A stretch of 64,000 bases of DNA, from NCBI RefSeq assembly GCF_040718835.1, contig NZ_JBFEFG010000264.1, forward strand, positions 62,001 to 126,000. Reading direction: 5' to 3'. Of this stretch, positions 25,703-34,671 are shown piece by piece. The translations under genes and the position numbers were made by a program. Position 1 is the stretch's first letter, and each line of letters opens with the position of its first letter. A model generated the notes under the pieces. The model had not been told where the DNA came from and did no database searches. It was given only the letters and a program-made list of their open reading frames with translations. The DNA is from Bremerella sp. JC817. GTDB lineage: Bacteria > Planctomycetota > Planctomycetia > Pirellulales > Pirellulaceae.

Positions 25703-26683
25703 ATGACCATCCAGTTTCGCTCGCGACGCGCGTTCACGCTCGTCGAGTTGTTGGTTGTCATCGCGATCATCGGTGTTTTGATCGCTCTGCTGCTGCCGGC
25801 CGTCCAGCAGGCACGTGAAGCTGCTCGCCGTATGCAGTGCACCAACAACCAGAAGCAAATCGGCCTGGCGATTCACAACTATCACGACACGTACTTGAAG
25901 ATGCCGTACAACGCGGTGCCGCAGGTCACCACCAGTGCAGTGCAGCGTGGTCCTTCGTGGTTGGTTCGTCTATTGCCCTACGTCGAGCAGAACGCCGCGT
26001 ACGATCAGTTCCAATTCACCGGCGACTGGTCGATGCAGGATGGACCTAGCCCGAATGCGACGATCCTCGGACAGTTGCGGGTGCCAGGATTCAATTGCCC
26101 CTCCAGCCCGCTGCCAGAGCTCGAATCGCAATCGACCAATGCCAACGGTACCGTCTCGCTGCAGGTCGTGAACTACATCGGTATCACCGGTTCGTATTAC
26201 AAGGGTGGCACGACCAATGTCGTCTCGGGCTCGCCACAAGACAGCTCTTACGGCGATGCGGTCTACAACGGGATGATCGTTCCGCTTTCGTCCAAGAGCA
26301 ACGCCATCAATCTGGCCGCGTGCACCGATGGGACCAGCAACACGATGATGGTCACCGAGCAAAGCGACTATTTCATCAACTCTTCGGGAACGAAGGTTGC
26401 CCGTCGTAGCTCGGGGCATGCCGGTCGTTCGTGGGCCAACGGGGCGGGGGCAGGCAACTGGACCTCCAACGTAACCACCATTCGCTATGCCATTGGCGAA
26501 GAAGGGGGAACCGGGAATGCCGCGAACTATAACGTCAACATTCCGCCAATCTCGGCCCACCCAGGCGGCGTGATGATTCTGCTCGGGGACGCCAGCGTTC
26601 GCTTCCTTTCGGAAACAACGAACTTCGCGATTCTGACTGGCCTGGGCGATCGCCAGGACGGCAACGTGCTGGGTGAATTTTAA
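25703..26683 (+). CDS. DUF1559 pilin-like protein, copy 1
   Basis: A 326-residue secreted protein. A type IV pilin-like prepilin leader opens it ([20 protein letters not shown], then [21 protein letters not shown]), where cleavage before Phe leaves an N-terminal helix for assembly or retention. The DUF1559 body follows: [45 protein letters not shown] and, at the end, SAHPGGVMILLGDASVRFLSE. Planctomycetes encode dozens of these, possibly cell-surface or pseudopilus proteins with variable middles. A lipoprotein gene follows after 41 bases, the usual partner. Confidence 0.92.
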   Translation: MTIQFRSRRAFTLVELLVVIAIIGVLIALLLPAVQQAREAARRMQCTNNQKQIGLAIHNYHDTYLKMPYNAVPQVTTSAVQRGPSWLVRLLPYVEQNAAYDQFQFTGDWSMQDGPSPNATILGQLRVPGFNCPSSPLPELESQSTNANGTVSLQVVNYIGITGSYYKGGTTNVVSGSPQDSSYGDAVYNGMIVPLSSKSNAINLAACTDGTSNTMMVTEQSDYFINSSGTKVARRSSGHAGRSWANGAGAGNWTSNVTTIRYAIGEEGGTGNAANYNVNIPPISAHPGGVMILLGDASVRFLSETTNFAILTGLGDRQDGNVLGEF

Positions 26684-26724
26684 TCCAAACGCAGAATCGA
26701 ACTGAATTGATGAGAGGCGGAACA

Positions 26725-27147
26725 ATGAAGATTCCAACCCTGACCAGCATCGGGGCCACCATGGCTACCGCTGCCCTGATGCTGCTGGTGTTTGGCTGTT
26801 CTCAGCAAAGCTATGGCTCGCTTGGTGGCGTTACCGGAACGGTGACGCTGAATGGCAAACCGCACGCGAATGCCAAGGTCACATTCACTCCAGCCGCAGG
26901 TCGGCCTTCCAGTGGAATGACCGACGAGAACGGCAATTACGAACTGTTTTACATTCGCGATACCAAGGGAGCCGAACCTGGCTCGCACAAGGTTACGATT
27001 GTGACCGTCGCCCCGGTCGAGTCTGACACCTACCAAGGGCCTGCGTTCAAAGATCCCATTCCCCCGAACTACAACCGGGTGACCGAGCTAACGGCGGAAG
27101 TCGAAAAAGGCTCGAACACGTTCGACTTCGACTTGAAGGGCAAATAG
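26725..27147 (+). CDS. Lipoprotein with carboxypeptidase-regulatory-like fold
   Basis: The ATG at 26725 (140 residues) is preferred; an ATG at 26710 and a TTG at 26707 lie upstream. The signal ends in LLLVFGC with Cys25 as probable lipid anchor. The mature part is a beta-sandwich of the carboxypeptidase-regulatory-like type: GGVTGTVTLNGKPHANAKVTF, SSGMTDENGNYELFYI and PGSHKVTIVTV. Such small lipoproteins regularly follow DUF1559 genes in planctomycetes, and the two are probably cotranscribed up to the terminator at 27175-27222. Function unknown; perhaps anchors or supports the pilin-like partner. Confidence 0.8.
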   Translation: MKIPTLTSIGATMATAALMLLVFGCSQQSYGSLGGVTGTVTLNGKPHANAKVTFTPAAGRPSSGMTDENGNYELFYIRDTKGAEPGSHKVTIVTVAPVESDTYQGPAFKDPIPPNYNRVTELTAEVEKGSNTFDFDLKGK

Positions 27148-27174
27148 CACTCACTCTCCCTCCACCTTCTTGAC

Positions 27175-27222
27175 GAGCGGTGCTGGATCGGACCTGATCT
27201 GGCACCGCTCTCTCCTCTTCTT
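27175..27222 (+). terminator. Terminator of the DUF1559-lipoprotein operon
   Basis: GAGCGGTGC (27175-27183) pairs perfectly with GCACCGCTC (27202-27210), followed by a pyrimidine tract TCTCCTCTTCTT. Confidence 0.75.
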
Positions 27223-27308
27223 GCCCCTACCTTTGCCGGGGACATCTTTCTTTGAATCGCCTTGCGCCGATAGGATGGCAGTGTTACCCCATCAAGACGG
27301 AGTAAGAG

Positions 27309-27722
27309 ATGATCGAAGAACAACAACCCCTCCCCGATGTCCCAGAGCCGGACGAGCCCTATCGGATGCCGGTCGAAACGATGTCGCTGCGGCAGATCGA
27401 TGGCGAGCTCCGTGATCTGTTTAGCGTGGCGGTGTTGTATCTGTTGGTGCCGGTCTTCTTGATTGCCATCAGCACAACCACCGTTGTCGCGACGCCATTC
27501 TTTGTCCGCGTGTTGCCTGCGTTTGCCTTGGTGTTTGTGGGGTATTGGATTTTGCAACGCTCGTATGGCCCCCTCTATCGAGCCGAGCCTGCCATGGCGA
27601 TCGAGTACGTAAAATGGGTCTCTTGGGTTGGTGGCGGAATCATGAGTACTCCTCATGCCCGACTCGTTGCGCTTTGTGAGCGCCGAGAAGCGATTAAGGA
27701 AGAAAAAAGCCTTGAATCGTAG
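27309..27722 (+). CDS. Hypothetical two-helix membrane protein
   Basis: A 137-residue protein with GGAG 6 bases before the ATG. An acidic, proline-rich cytosolic head (IEEQQPLPDVPEPDEPYRMP) precedes two membrane segments, LFSVAVLYLLVPVFLIAIS and VLPAFALVFVGYWILQ, with a short loop between. The tail is charged. No family is recognised. It stands alone between the two DUF1559 genes, after the terminator of the first set, and no terminator is evident after it. Confidence 0.65.
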   Translation: MIEEQQPLPDVPEPDEPYRMPVETMSLRQIDGELRDLFSVAVLYLLVPVFLIAISTTTVVATPFFVRVLPAFALVFVGYWILQRSYGPLYRAEPAMAIEYVKWVSWVGGGIMSTPHARLVALCERREAIKEEKSLES

Positions 27723-28315
27723 TTGTCGCAAAGCATGGTGATTTATGACTTATGATTGCGTATTAACGAGGTAGTAATTTAGGTTTTGCCAAATAGAGGG
27801 ATCAAGCTTTCCACTCATTCACCTACGTTCTGCATTTTGTCAACGGGAGATTATCTCGCGTTAATTGATGCAGAGAGATGTTAACGGTGACGAACCTATT
27901 TATTCGTCATATTTTCCCATGACATAGTCAGAAGAAAATGGACAAATTGCCTGAGAAGTATTTCGAGGGTGCCCCCTTAGTCGGTAGATACGCTGCTGAC
28001 GAATCCCAAGGCGCGATTCTCGTACATAAAGGGGGTGTGGCACCCTGTTAGGTAAATTAGTTTGTTTTTGTTGCCTGATTAGCACTCGTGAAGATAAGAA
28101 AGTTGAGTATAAAGAAATACGCAGCGCTTTTCATGCAGTAGGGTTTCTCATCAATCTCTCTGCAAACCTCGCTGGGTAACGCGGCCATAGAGGCACGGGG
28201 AGATCAACTCTCCGGGGTCGTAATACCGGTTCTCGCATCAGTTCAACGGCGGGAACTCACTCACATCTAGTTCTAATTTTCTTGCATCTCTCTGGGGACA
28301 GAGAAGGAGACGTTC
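27723..28315. other. Long AT-rich intergenic leader of the second DUF1559 gene
   Basis: About 590 bases without a supported gene. The first 370 are clearly AT-richer than the genes around them; near the end a small GGAGA/TCTCC hairpin lies at about 28199-28215. No open frame has a ribosome site. It may carry promoter and leader elements for the gene at 28316. Confidence 0.5.
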
Positions 28316-29356
28316 GTGACTCATTCTTGGAATGCCCGCCGGGGGTTTACCCTGGTGGAACTGCTCGTTGTGATCGCCATTATTGGCGTATTGATCGCCC
28401 TGCTTCTGCCGGCGGTCCAGCAGGCTCGTGAAGCCGCTCGTCGTATTCAGTGCAACAACCAGCTGAAGCAGCTCGGTTTGGCCATGCACAACTACCACGA
28501 CACGTACATCAGCAAACTGCCTTTCAACTCGTGCTACATCAGCGGGTCGGGCAACACCACTGCTCCATCGTTCTTCGTGCGTCTGCTGCCGTTCCTCGAA
28601 CAGAACGCTGCTTACGATGCCTTGGATTGGAGCGGTTTCAACAACGGTACCTTCATCACCGACAATACCCAGACCGGCGATCCACTGCTGGCCCTGCGTG
28701 TTGACGGCCTGTGGTGCCCATCGAGCCCGCTGCCAGAAACCCTGAACAATGTTCAGCTGACCAGCTACACCGGTATCGGTGGTACCGCTCAGAAGTGGAG
28801 CACCTCGGCTGCCGCGGTTCAGAACATCGACTCGACCAAGAAGGCCCAATACTACAACGGTATGGTGGTCGCTAAGGGTGACGGTTCGAACCCAATCGGT
28901 TTGGAAAGTGCAACCGACGGTACCAGCAATACTATGATGATCAGCGAATGCAGCAACTACTTCTACGATGCCAATCGCGTGAAGCAAGTTGACACCATTC
29001 GTACCAGCATGGGGCCAAACAGCGTTGGTGGTGCTTGGAACGGTCTGGGCTTCACCAGCACCGGTACCGGTACGGTCACGACGGCTCAGAACGTTACGTT
29101 CATCGACCTCGATCCAACCAACAACACCACGGTTCCTTACCTCGGTAACATCAACTCGGGCGTCAACGCCGGCAGCTCGCCAGTTTTGGGCAACGCTAAA
29201 GGCAATACCGCGATTCCGCTGACTGCAGCCCACCCAGGTGGTGTGCTGACCGTTCTGGCCGACGGTTCGTGCCAGTTCATCTCGGAAACCGTTGCCGGTC
29301 AGGTTCTGGTCAGCTTGGCCAACCGTCAAGACGGCAACGTTATCCCGGATTATTAA
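28316..29356 (+). CDS. DUF1559 pilin-like protein, copy 2
   Basis: A GTG start at 28316 with a strong AAGGAGA 6 bases upstream (346 residues). The prepilin-like leader is almost the same as in copy 1 ([20 protein letters not shown]), and the DUF1559 frame recurs: [46 protein letters not shown] and [21 protein letters not shown]. The middle is rich in Thr, Asn and Gly, as usual. Unlike copy 1 there is no lipoprotein partner: a strong terminator follows 33 bases after the stop. The strong ribosome site and terminator suggest high expression. Confidence 0.92.
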   Translation: MTHSWNARRGFTLVELLVVIAIIGVLIALLLPAVQQAREAARRIQCNNQLKQLGLAMHNYHDTYISKLPFNSCYISGSGNTTAPSFFVRLLPFLEQNAAYDALDWSGFNNGTFITDNTQTGDPLLALRVDGLWCPSSPLPETLNNVQLTSYTGIGGTAQKWSTSAAAVQNIDSTKKAQYYNGMVVAKGDGSNPIGLESATDGTSNTMMISECSNYFYDANRVKQVDTIRTSMGPNSVGGAWNGLGFTSTGTGTVTTAQNVTFIDLDPTNNTTVPYLGNINSGVNAGSSPVLGNAKGNTAIPLTAAHPGGVLTVLADGSCQFISETVAGQVLVSLANRQDGNVIPDY

Positions 29357-29389
29357 TGGTCACGGGCTAACCGCTTGATTCACCAGAAG

Positions 29390-29422
29390 GCGAGAGCATC
29401 CATCGATGCTCTCGCTTTTTTT
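29390..29422 (+). terminator. Strong Rho-independent terminator after DUF1559 copy 2
   Basis: GCGAGAGCATC pairs perfectly with GATGCTCTCGC across a 4-base loop, then seven T. Confidence 0.95.
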
Positions 29423-29541
29423 ATGCGCCAATTTTCGCTTCGTCCTAGCTCAAACGGTAAGCTAACCGACGGAAGTAATTCCAGCAGAACGCGATTCTTG
29501 AAGGTGGGGCGAATCGAAGCACATCAGAAGGAGCCGAGGCG

Positions 29542-30042
29542 ATGGCAATCAACACGAAGGGAGTCCAGGGGCGTCGCGAAGTGCACTATCGCACGCCCCA
29601 AGAGGTCTTGGTCGATGCACGTCAGCTCGCCGAAGCCGAGCATATCGAGACACTGGGCAACTGGAGTCCTGGGCAGATCTTCGATCATCTGGCGAAGGCT
29701 TTTGATATGGCGATTGATGGGGCGGACTTTCGTGCCTTCTTCCTGCTGCGGTGGTTTGCGACGCTGTTTCTCAAGCGAAAGTTCCTGGAACGAGGGTTGC
29801 CGCCAGGGCTGCCGACCAACGAATGCTTCGTGCCAGAGCCGATCGATAACGATGCCGGTCTCGCCAGGCTGGAAGATGCGATTGGTCGCTACTTGCAGGA
29901 CCCACGGCGAGGACTGCACCCGATCTTCGGCAAGCTGACGCCCGAGGAGTGGACGCAGTTCCAGCTGCGGCACTGCGAGATGCACATGAGCTTTCTCAAG
30001 GTGCAGCAAGACGTCACAGCGCCAGCAACGGCCGACGTCTAG
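29542..30042 (+). CDS. DUF1569 protein (DinB-like fold), copy 2
   Basis: A 166-residue protein with AAGGAG 8 bases before its ATG. It shares the framework of the copy at 13655: REVHYRTPQEVLVDARQL, NWSPGQIFDHLAKAFDMAIDG, an FLERGLPPGLPTNECFVPE loop and HPIFGKLTPEEWTQFQLRHCEMHMSFL. Conserved histidines (FDH, RHCEMH) suggest a DinB-like metal site. Function unknown. It is convergent with the M48 peptidase gene, 33 bases away. Confidence 0.75.
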   Translation: MAINTKGVQGRREVHYRTPQEVLVDARQLAEAEHIETLGNWSPGQIFDHLAKAFDMAIDGADFRAFFLLRWFATLFLKRKFLERGLPPGLPTNECFVPEPIDNDAGLARLEDAIGRYLQDPRRGLHPIFGKLTPEEWTQFQLRHCEMHMSFLKVQQDVTAPATADV

Positions 30043-30075
30043 CGGCCAGAGAGCCGTTGAGACGCCCTGCGAGAT

Positions 30076-31977
30076 CTAATCGAATGAGAAGGTCTCGCCA
30101 GGCTGGGCGACGTTCACAGGCTCTTCCTGCGACTGCTGATAGGCGATCGCGGACATGGCCCGGGCATAATACTGCTCGAGGGTTTGAATCACCTGCTGCT
30201 GCTCCGCTTGTTTCTTGCTGAGTGGCAACTTGATCGTTCGCTTCTTTCCGTCACGCTTCACGACCAGATCGAGCCGGGCACCCCACTGGTTTTCGAACGA
30301 CATGCTCTCGATTTCGCGGTAGTAAGTCGGCTGATCCCAGTCTTCAAACGTGAGCTTCTCGTAATCGAAGTAGACGATGCGGTTCTTATTCGCAGGGGCT
30401 TCGACCGCCGGGAAGAACTTCTCGACCAGTTCCTGTTCTTCGGTATTCGAGGGGATATAGCGATACGCCAAGATGTTCTCGTGGAACTGACGGAACTGCT
30501 CTTCGTAGTGTTCCCACTGCTCGCGTTCCAGATCGTTGGCCCGTTCAATCTTCTGGAACCAAGGCCCCAGCGAGTCATCCCCCAAAGCATGACGCATCAC
30601 GTCAGGAGTCGCCGAAAAGCCGAGGGCTTCCAGACGAGCGTGTAGCGGGGGATGGGAATCGAACGGATGCGTGGTGGTCAGTTCGCCGACGTCGCGTTTG
30701 TCGACGAAGGCGGTTGCATACTCCAGGAAGCCGCCGTCGATTCGTTGCGATAAATTGACTTGCTCGTGGGCCTGATCGGCATCGAAGAACTCTTGTTCCA
30801 ACTCGTTGCGATAATACGAGTACGCCGTGGTGCGAAGCAAGGCCTGGGCCATCGATTGCGGCGAGGTGCCGCTGGCGGCCAGACGATCGGCTCGGAACTC
30901 GCGTTGCCGACTTAGGCTGCCGAGCGAGACTTCAAACAGCATGCGGAACATGACGGCAAAGTAGAAAACTGGCAGCGAGATGCCGCCATCGTGCAGGCCC
31001 TGCAGAAAATGGCCATACTTGGCCAGCAGTGGGCTGATCTTCTGCGTGTAGAGGGTGTCGTCGCCGTTGAAGTGGGCCAGTTCGTGCAGCAGCACGGCGT
31101 CGGCTTCATCGCCTGGCAGCTTCTTCAGCAGCGAGAGGCTAACGAACAGCGTCCGCCCGGTATAGGTTTGCAATTCGTCACTATCTTTCACCTTTAGCTT
31201 CACGGGGCACTGCGTCACGAAGAAGCTATCGTCGATGCCCGCAATCACATGATCCGGCGGGGCGGTCTGCATTGCCTGGCTTAGTCGTTCCAGGTCGTAC
31301 CAAAGCTGTGGAGCCATCTCCGGCGTGATCTTATGTCCTTCGATCACAAAGTCGTCGTCCACCTTCTTGAAGATCGCGACGATCACGGCCCCCATGGCCG
31401 CGAAGGCCATCAAGCCAAACACCACCAACAGTTTGATGATGTAGATCTCGAAGAAGAAGGCCGGAATCCAGAACGAAAGCGAGAACACCAGCAGCGACTG
31501 GGCGATCACTTCCAGCGTGCAAAACAGGCGTAGCGTATGCCAGCCGGCCAGCAGGCTGTAGTACTGCATTGCTTGCGAACGAAGCGAGAGAAGAACGCTG
31601 ATTCCAATCAGGAAACAGGTCCCCACACCCGCCAGAATACAGAACCATGCAACGCGAATCGCCCAAATGATCGAGAGCTGCATGTACAGATAATCGGCCG
31701 GCAATTCGTTCCGCCACGCGACCAATTCCGGGTCGCTAGAGACCAGCAGCGACGACAGATTGACGTTCTCTATCTGAGCCAGTTCTTCGGCACGCTCTTG
31801 GGGATTGAGCATCCTATCGGCTTTGATTTCGTCCCGCATGCCTTGGCGGAAGAATTCGTCGTAGGTCCCTTGGACATGCTCGTAGAAGAAAAGACACGCC
31901 ACCGGGATCAGGAACAGAGCCAATGCCGGATAGATGTAAGTTTTGACGAAGCCGAGGCTCGAAAAGTTTTGCGACAT
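30076..31977 (-). CDS. Membrane-bound M48 family metallopeptidase, paralogue 1
   Basis: A 633-residue protein from the ATG at 31977. The N-terminal half holds four hydrophobic segments (about 15-32, 100-132, 150-175, 180-204). The peptidase follows: HELAHF gives zinc ligands His298 and His302 with catalytic Glu299, and RQREFRADRLAAS supplies the third ligand Glu about 70 residues later. FDSHPPLHARLEALGF is the usual M48 segment near the end of the domain. The remaining 150 residues (YEKLTFEDWDQPTYYREIESM) are specific to this pair. A paralogue of the same layout is at 34672, and a redB-chemoreceptor operon lies between. It probably cleaves membrane or misfolded proteins, as HtpX does. Confidence 0.88.
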   Translation of the reverse strand: MSQNFSSLGFVKTYIYPALALFLIPVACLFFYEHVQGTYDEFFRQGMRDEIKADRMLNPQERAEELAQIENVNLSSLLVSSDPELVAWRNELPADYLYMQLSIIWAIRVAWFCILAGVGTCFLIGISVLLSLRSQAMQYYSLLAGWHTLRLFCTLEVIAQSLLVFSLSFWIPAFFFEIYIIKLLVVFGLMAFAAMGAVIVAIFKKVDDDFVIEGHKITPEMAPQLWYDLERLSQAMQTAPPDHVIAGIDDSFFVTQCPVKLKVKDSDELQTYTGRTLFVSLSLLKKLPGDEADAVLLHELAHFNGDDTLYTQKISPLLAKYGHFLQGLHDGGISLPVFYFAVMFRMLFEVSLGSLSRQREFRADRLAASGTSPQSMAQALLRTTAYSYYRNELEQEFFDADQAHEQVNLSQRIDGGFLEYATAFVDKRDVGELTTTHPFDSHPPLHARLEALGFSATPDVMRHALGDDSLGPWFQKIERANDLEREQWEHYEEQFRQFHENILAYRYIPSNTEEQELVEKFFPAVEAPANKNRIVYFDYEKLTFEDWDQPTYYREIESMSFENQWGARLDLVVKRDGKKRTIKLPLSKKQAEQQQVIQTLEQYYARAMSAIAYQQSQEEPVNVAQPGETFSFD

Positions 31978-32130
31978 GCGACAAGGCGCCTGCGTGGGAA
32001 CCGCTCGTGCAATGGGGCACGAATCGTTCGCAGTGGATAGCAAAGAAAGGAATGGCACGTCTTGCGCCATCTTGGCATGCACGCAGTATGAGGAAGCTTG
32101 CCTTCCAGGGCAAGAAAAACTTTCGGTTCG

Positions 32131-32170
32131 AAAAGAAAGCAGGCCACTTCCTTCATCAGGAAGCGGCCTG
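32131..32170 (-). terminator. Terminator of the redB-chemoreceptor operon
   Basis: Minus strand: CAGGCCGCTTCC pairs with GGAAGTGGCCTG (one G-T pair), then CTTTCTTTT. It lies 29 bases past the chemoreceptor stop and separates it from the M48 gene downstream. Confidence 0.8.
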
Positions 32171-32198
32171 AGTGGTTGTTCAATGGCTGGCGAGAAGC

Positions 32199-33782
32199 CT
32201 ATCGCGAGCTCGCCAACTGCCGGGTATCGGTGTCGCGGAATTGGAACTGGCGAACGCATTGGCTAAGCTCTTGAGCCAGGTTTGCCAGCACGTCCCCTTC
32301 ATCGGAAAGCTGGTCGCCGTTATTGCGCGTGACCGATTGAGCCTCCTGCAGTTGCGTCAATTGCGATTGAAGACGCATCGCGGACTCGGCCTGCGAATGA
32401 GTCAGGTGCCCGATACTCGTCGTTTGCGAAGTGATCGACTCGACCGAAGCACACACCTGCTTAAATTGCTCGGCGGTTCGGTTGCTCTTCTCAACACCGG
32501 TCTGAATGTGCTGCCGGGTTTGTTCGATCAACGCGGTGACCTGGGCGATGTTGTGATCGCAGCGCCCAGCTAGTTCTTTCACTTGCTGGGCAACCACAGC
32601 AAACCCGCGGCCTGCTTCGCCGGATCTTGCCGCTTCGATCGAGGCATTCAATGCCAGCAAATTCGTTTGTTTGGCAAGCTCCTGGATGGTGCCGATCGTC
32701 GAGATCATTTCGTCGGCACTGTCTTGAATTGTCTTCATCGACTTTTCCGAGTCAGCGAGCGTTTCGGTGCCGAGTCGAGCGATCTTGTTGGCTGCGAGCG
32801 AGGTCGCTTCGGCCTGGGAGACGTTTTCGCGAATCGCTTGAATCGAGTCGTTGAGCGTGAGCACTTCTTCAGCCATGTGATGTAGAGACTCTCCCTGGCT
32901 GGCGATACCATCGGAAAGTGTCGAAGAACTGGTATGCAGTTGTGTCGAACTCGAGGTCACGCCTTCCACGCTGCGCGAGAAAGTGGCGATCACGTGATTC
33001 CATGAATCGATGGTGTGCTGGATGTCGGTTCGCAGCGAACTCACCATGCCATCGTGCACTTCTGGAATGGTCACCGTCAGATCGCCATGGCTGGCTCGAT
33101 CAAAGACCGGACGGAGCGATTCAATTGCTGATCGCAGCGTTTCGTGCTGGCGGCTGCTGGCAACTTGCTCGCGTGCCAGGATCGACGAATCCCGTAGCGA
33201 AGCATAAATACCAACCAGCAGAACCGCATCTTCAATCACGACCCACGCGGCATGTTCCAGTGCCAGAACGAGGGCTGGATCCGAGAGCCCAAAGATCGAA
33301 TACGGCCAGAACACCGCACGCAGCAAGTGATCAGCCGCCGTAAACCCGGTGGCGGCCAACAGCACCAGGGGATCGCGGTAAAGCGAAAGGAATGCCAGCG
33401 ACGCGAAGACGTGAAAATGGACTTCCGTGCGTCCGCCACTGATATGAATGAACAATGCCGAAAAAGCGGCCTGCGAAATCGCCATCACGTAGCGAGTCAT
33501 GCGATCGCGAGAGCGGTAGTAACCGAGGTACGCCGGCAGAACGCCCAGCAAGATCGCCAGAATCGCCGAGCCCCACACGTGATTGTGGATGCTGCTTTCG
33601 TGGCCAGCCCATGTGCGTGGCGTCAGGAAGATTGCCAGCCCCAAGGCAATCGCCGCTTGCAGTAACATCAGGTTGGCAAACAACCGATTAGTTCGCTGGT
33701 CGGCTGCCACTTCTCGTTGAAGGACGAGGGCGGCCTCTTGCGGGTCAAGGCCTTCGTATTGTGGAAACAGGATCTTATTCAT
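32199..33782 (-). CDS. Methyl-accepting chemotaxis-like receptor with a His-rich membrane sensor
   Basis: A 527-residue protein from the ATG at 33782 (AGGA 7 bases upstream). The N-terminal 220 residues form about six membrane helices with no periplasmic ligand domain. The third to fourth carry [21 protein letters not shown] then LSLYRDP, with His113, His122 and His124 (the E-x-HFH motif also found before kinases and GGDEF domains), a likely intramembrane metal, haem or redox site. A short linker resembles HAMP. The cytosolic signalling tip [21 protein letters not shown] continues [18 protein letters not shown]. No cheA or cheW is near. The gene overlaps the redB stop by 8 bases, so translation is coupled. 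Confidence 0.9.
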   Translation of the reverse strand: MNKILFPQYEGLDPQEAALVLQREVAADQRTNRLFANLMLLQAAIALGLAIFLTPRTWAGHESSIHNHVWGSAILAILLGVLPAYLGYYRSRDRMTRYVMAISQAAFSALFIHISGGRTEVHFHVFASLAFLSLYRDPLVLLAATGFTAADHLLRAVFWPYSIFGLSDPALVLALEHAAWVVIEDAVLLVGIYASLRDSSILAREQVASSRQHETLRSAIESLRPVFDRASHGDLTVTIPEVHDGMVSSLRTDIQHTIDSWNHVIATFSRSVEGVTSSSTQLHTSSSTLSDGIASQGESLHHMAEEVLTLNDSIQAIRENVSQAEATSLAANKIARLGTETLADSEKSMKTIQDSADEMISTIGTIQELAKQTNLLALNASIEAARSGEAGRGFAVVAQQVKELAGRCDHNIAQVTALIEQTRQHIQTGVEKSNRTAEQFKQVCASVESITSQTTSIGHLTHSQAESAMRLQSQLTQLQEAQSVTRNNGDQLSDEGDVLANLAQELSQCVRQFQFRDTDTRQLASSR

Positions 33783-34467
33783 GAGGATTCCTATTTTCGC
33801 AGCATGGGGAAGGGATGAGTGATTCAACCGCCGCCAGATTCGAGGTCGCAAGTGGCTCGCTCCCCTTAAGCGGGCAGCCAAACACTGGGAACTGCTTGCG
33901 ACCAGACGACCAGCCTTCGATCACTGAACTGAGGCACGCCAGGCCCGAGTTATTGCCTTCATGGCCACGCCGAGAGGTCACCCCTCCGCTAAACCGAAGA
34001 TTGCCAAGTTCATCAAATAGCAGGCAATGGCCACTGGTTGTCACGCGAAAACGATCCGCTTCGAGACCGTCGATGTCGCGATATACATCAATGGATGGAC
34101 GCGATTGCCAGCGTGCCACGTGTCCGCGGCAACTGCCGGCGGTCAGCCAGTTCGACTCGAATGATTCCTGGTGCGAATCGCTCAGGCAGACCAGTGTGAT
34201 CGCGATCGAATGTTGTTCCGCGATGCGTTCAAGATTGTCGAGAGTCGCACGGCTGCAGGGGCATTCAGGATGTAGGAACACCAGCAGCGAGGATTCGCCA
34301 GGCTCGTGGCGAATTGCAGAGCTCCCCGGCCAATTCTCTGGTGGGCGCATTGCAACGCCGGGAGCCGAGCCGTATTGCGTCAACCAACCAAACGTGATCA
34401 GAACGGCAAACAGCCACACACCAAAGGCAATCAGGCTTCCTCGATTCGACGTAGGTAAATCCGTCAT
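33775..34467 (-). CDS. RedB-like membrane-anchored thioredoxin-fold protein
   Basis: A 230-residue protein with one N-terminal membrane anchor ([18 protein letters not shown]). It then shows [22 protein letters not shown]: a thioredoxin-like strand with a CPC motif (Cys69, Cys71) preceded by His66, instead of CxxC. Further conserved-looking pieces are [28 protein letters not shown] and a C-terminal CPL...PCC with three cysteines that could bind metal or exchange electrons. Short genes of this kind are known as RedB. Its stop overlaps the chemoreceptor start, so it probably works with that receptor, for example by reporting redox state outside the membrane. This last is inference. Confidence 0.65.
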   Translation of the reverse strand: MTDLPTSNRGSLIAFGVWLFAVLITFGWLTQYGSAPGVAMRPPENWPGSSAIRHEPGESSLLVFLHPECPCSRATLDNLERIAEQHSIAITLVCLSDSHQESFESNWLTAGSCRGHVARWQSRPSIDVYRDIDGLEADRFRVTTSGHCLLFDELGNLRFSGGVTSRRGHEGNNSGLACLSSVIEGWSSGRKQFPVFGCPLKGSEPLATSNLAAVESLIPSPCCENRNPHE

Positions 34468-34671
34468 GAGGGGCTCTCGAACTGTCTGGAAAGTTGAAGA
34501 ATTTTCGAGAGCCTAGGTTATCAGGGATCAGAAGGCTGCACGTTTACGGCAACCCGAGGATGCCCTCGCATCGTTTGCTGTCGAAGATGATCACGTTCGA
34601 CTTGTCGAAACGGATGTAGCGATTGCGCACCCTGGTTCGAGGCAGCGAAATCGCTGTCAAAAGGCGTGCAA

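Noticed and set aside
28238..29329. A 363-codon open frame antisense to DUF1559 copy 2
   Set aside because: Shadow of a well-supported gene with a strong ribosome site and terminator on the plus strand.
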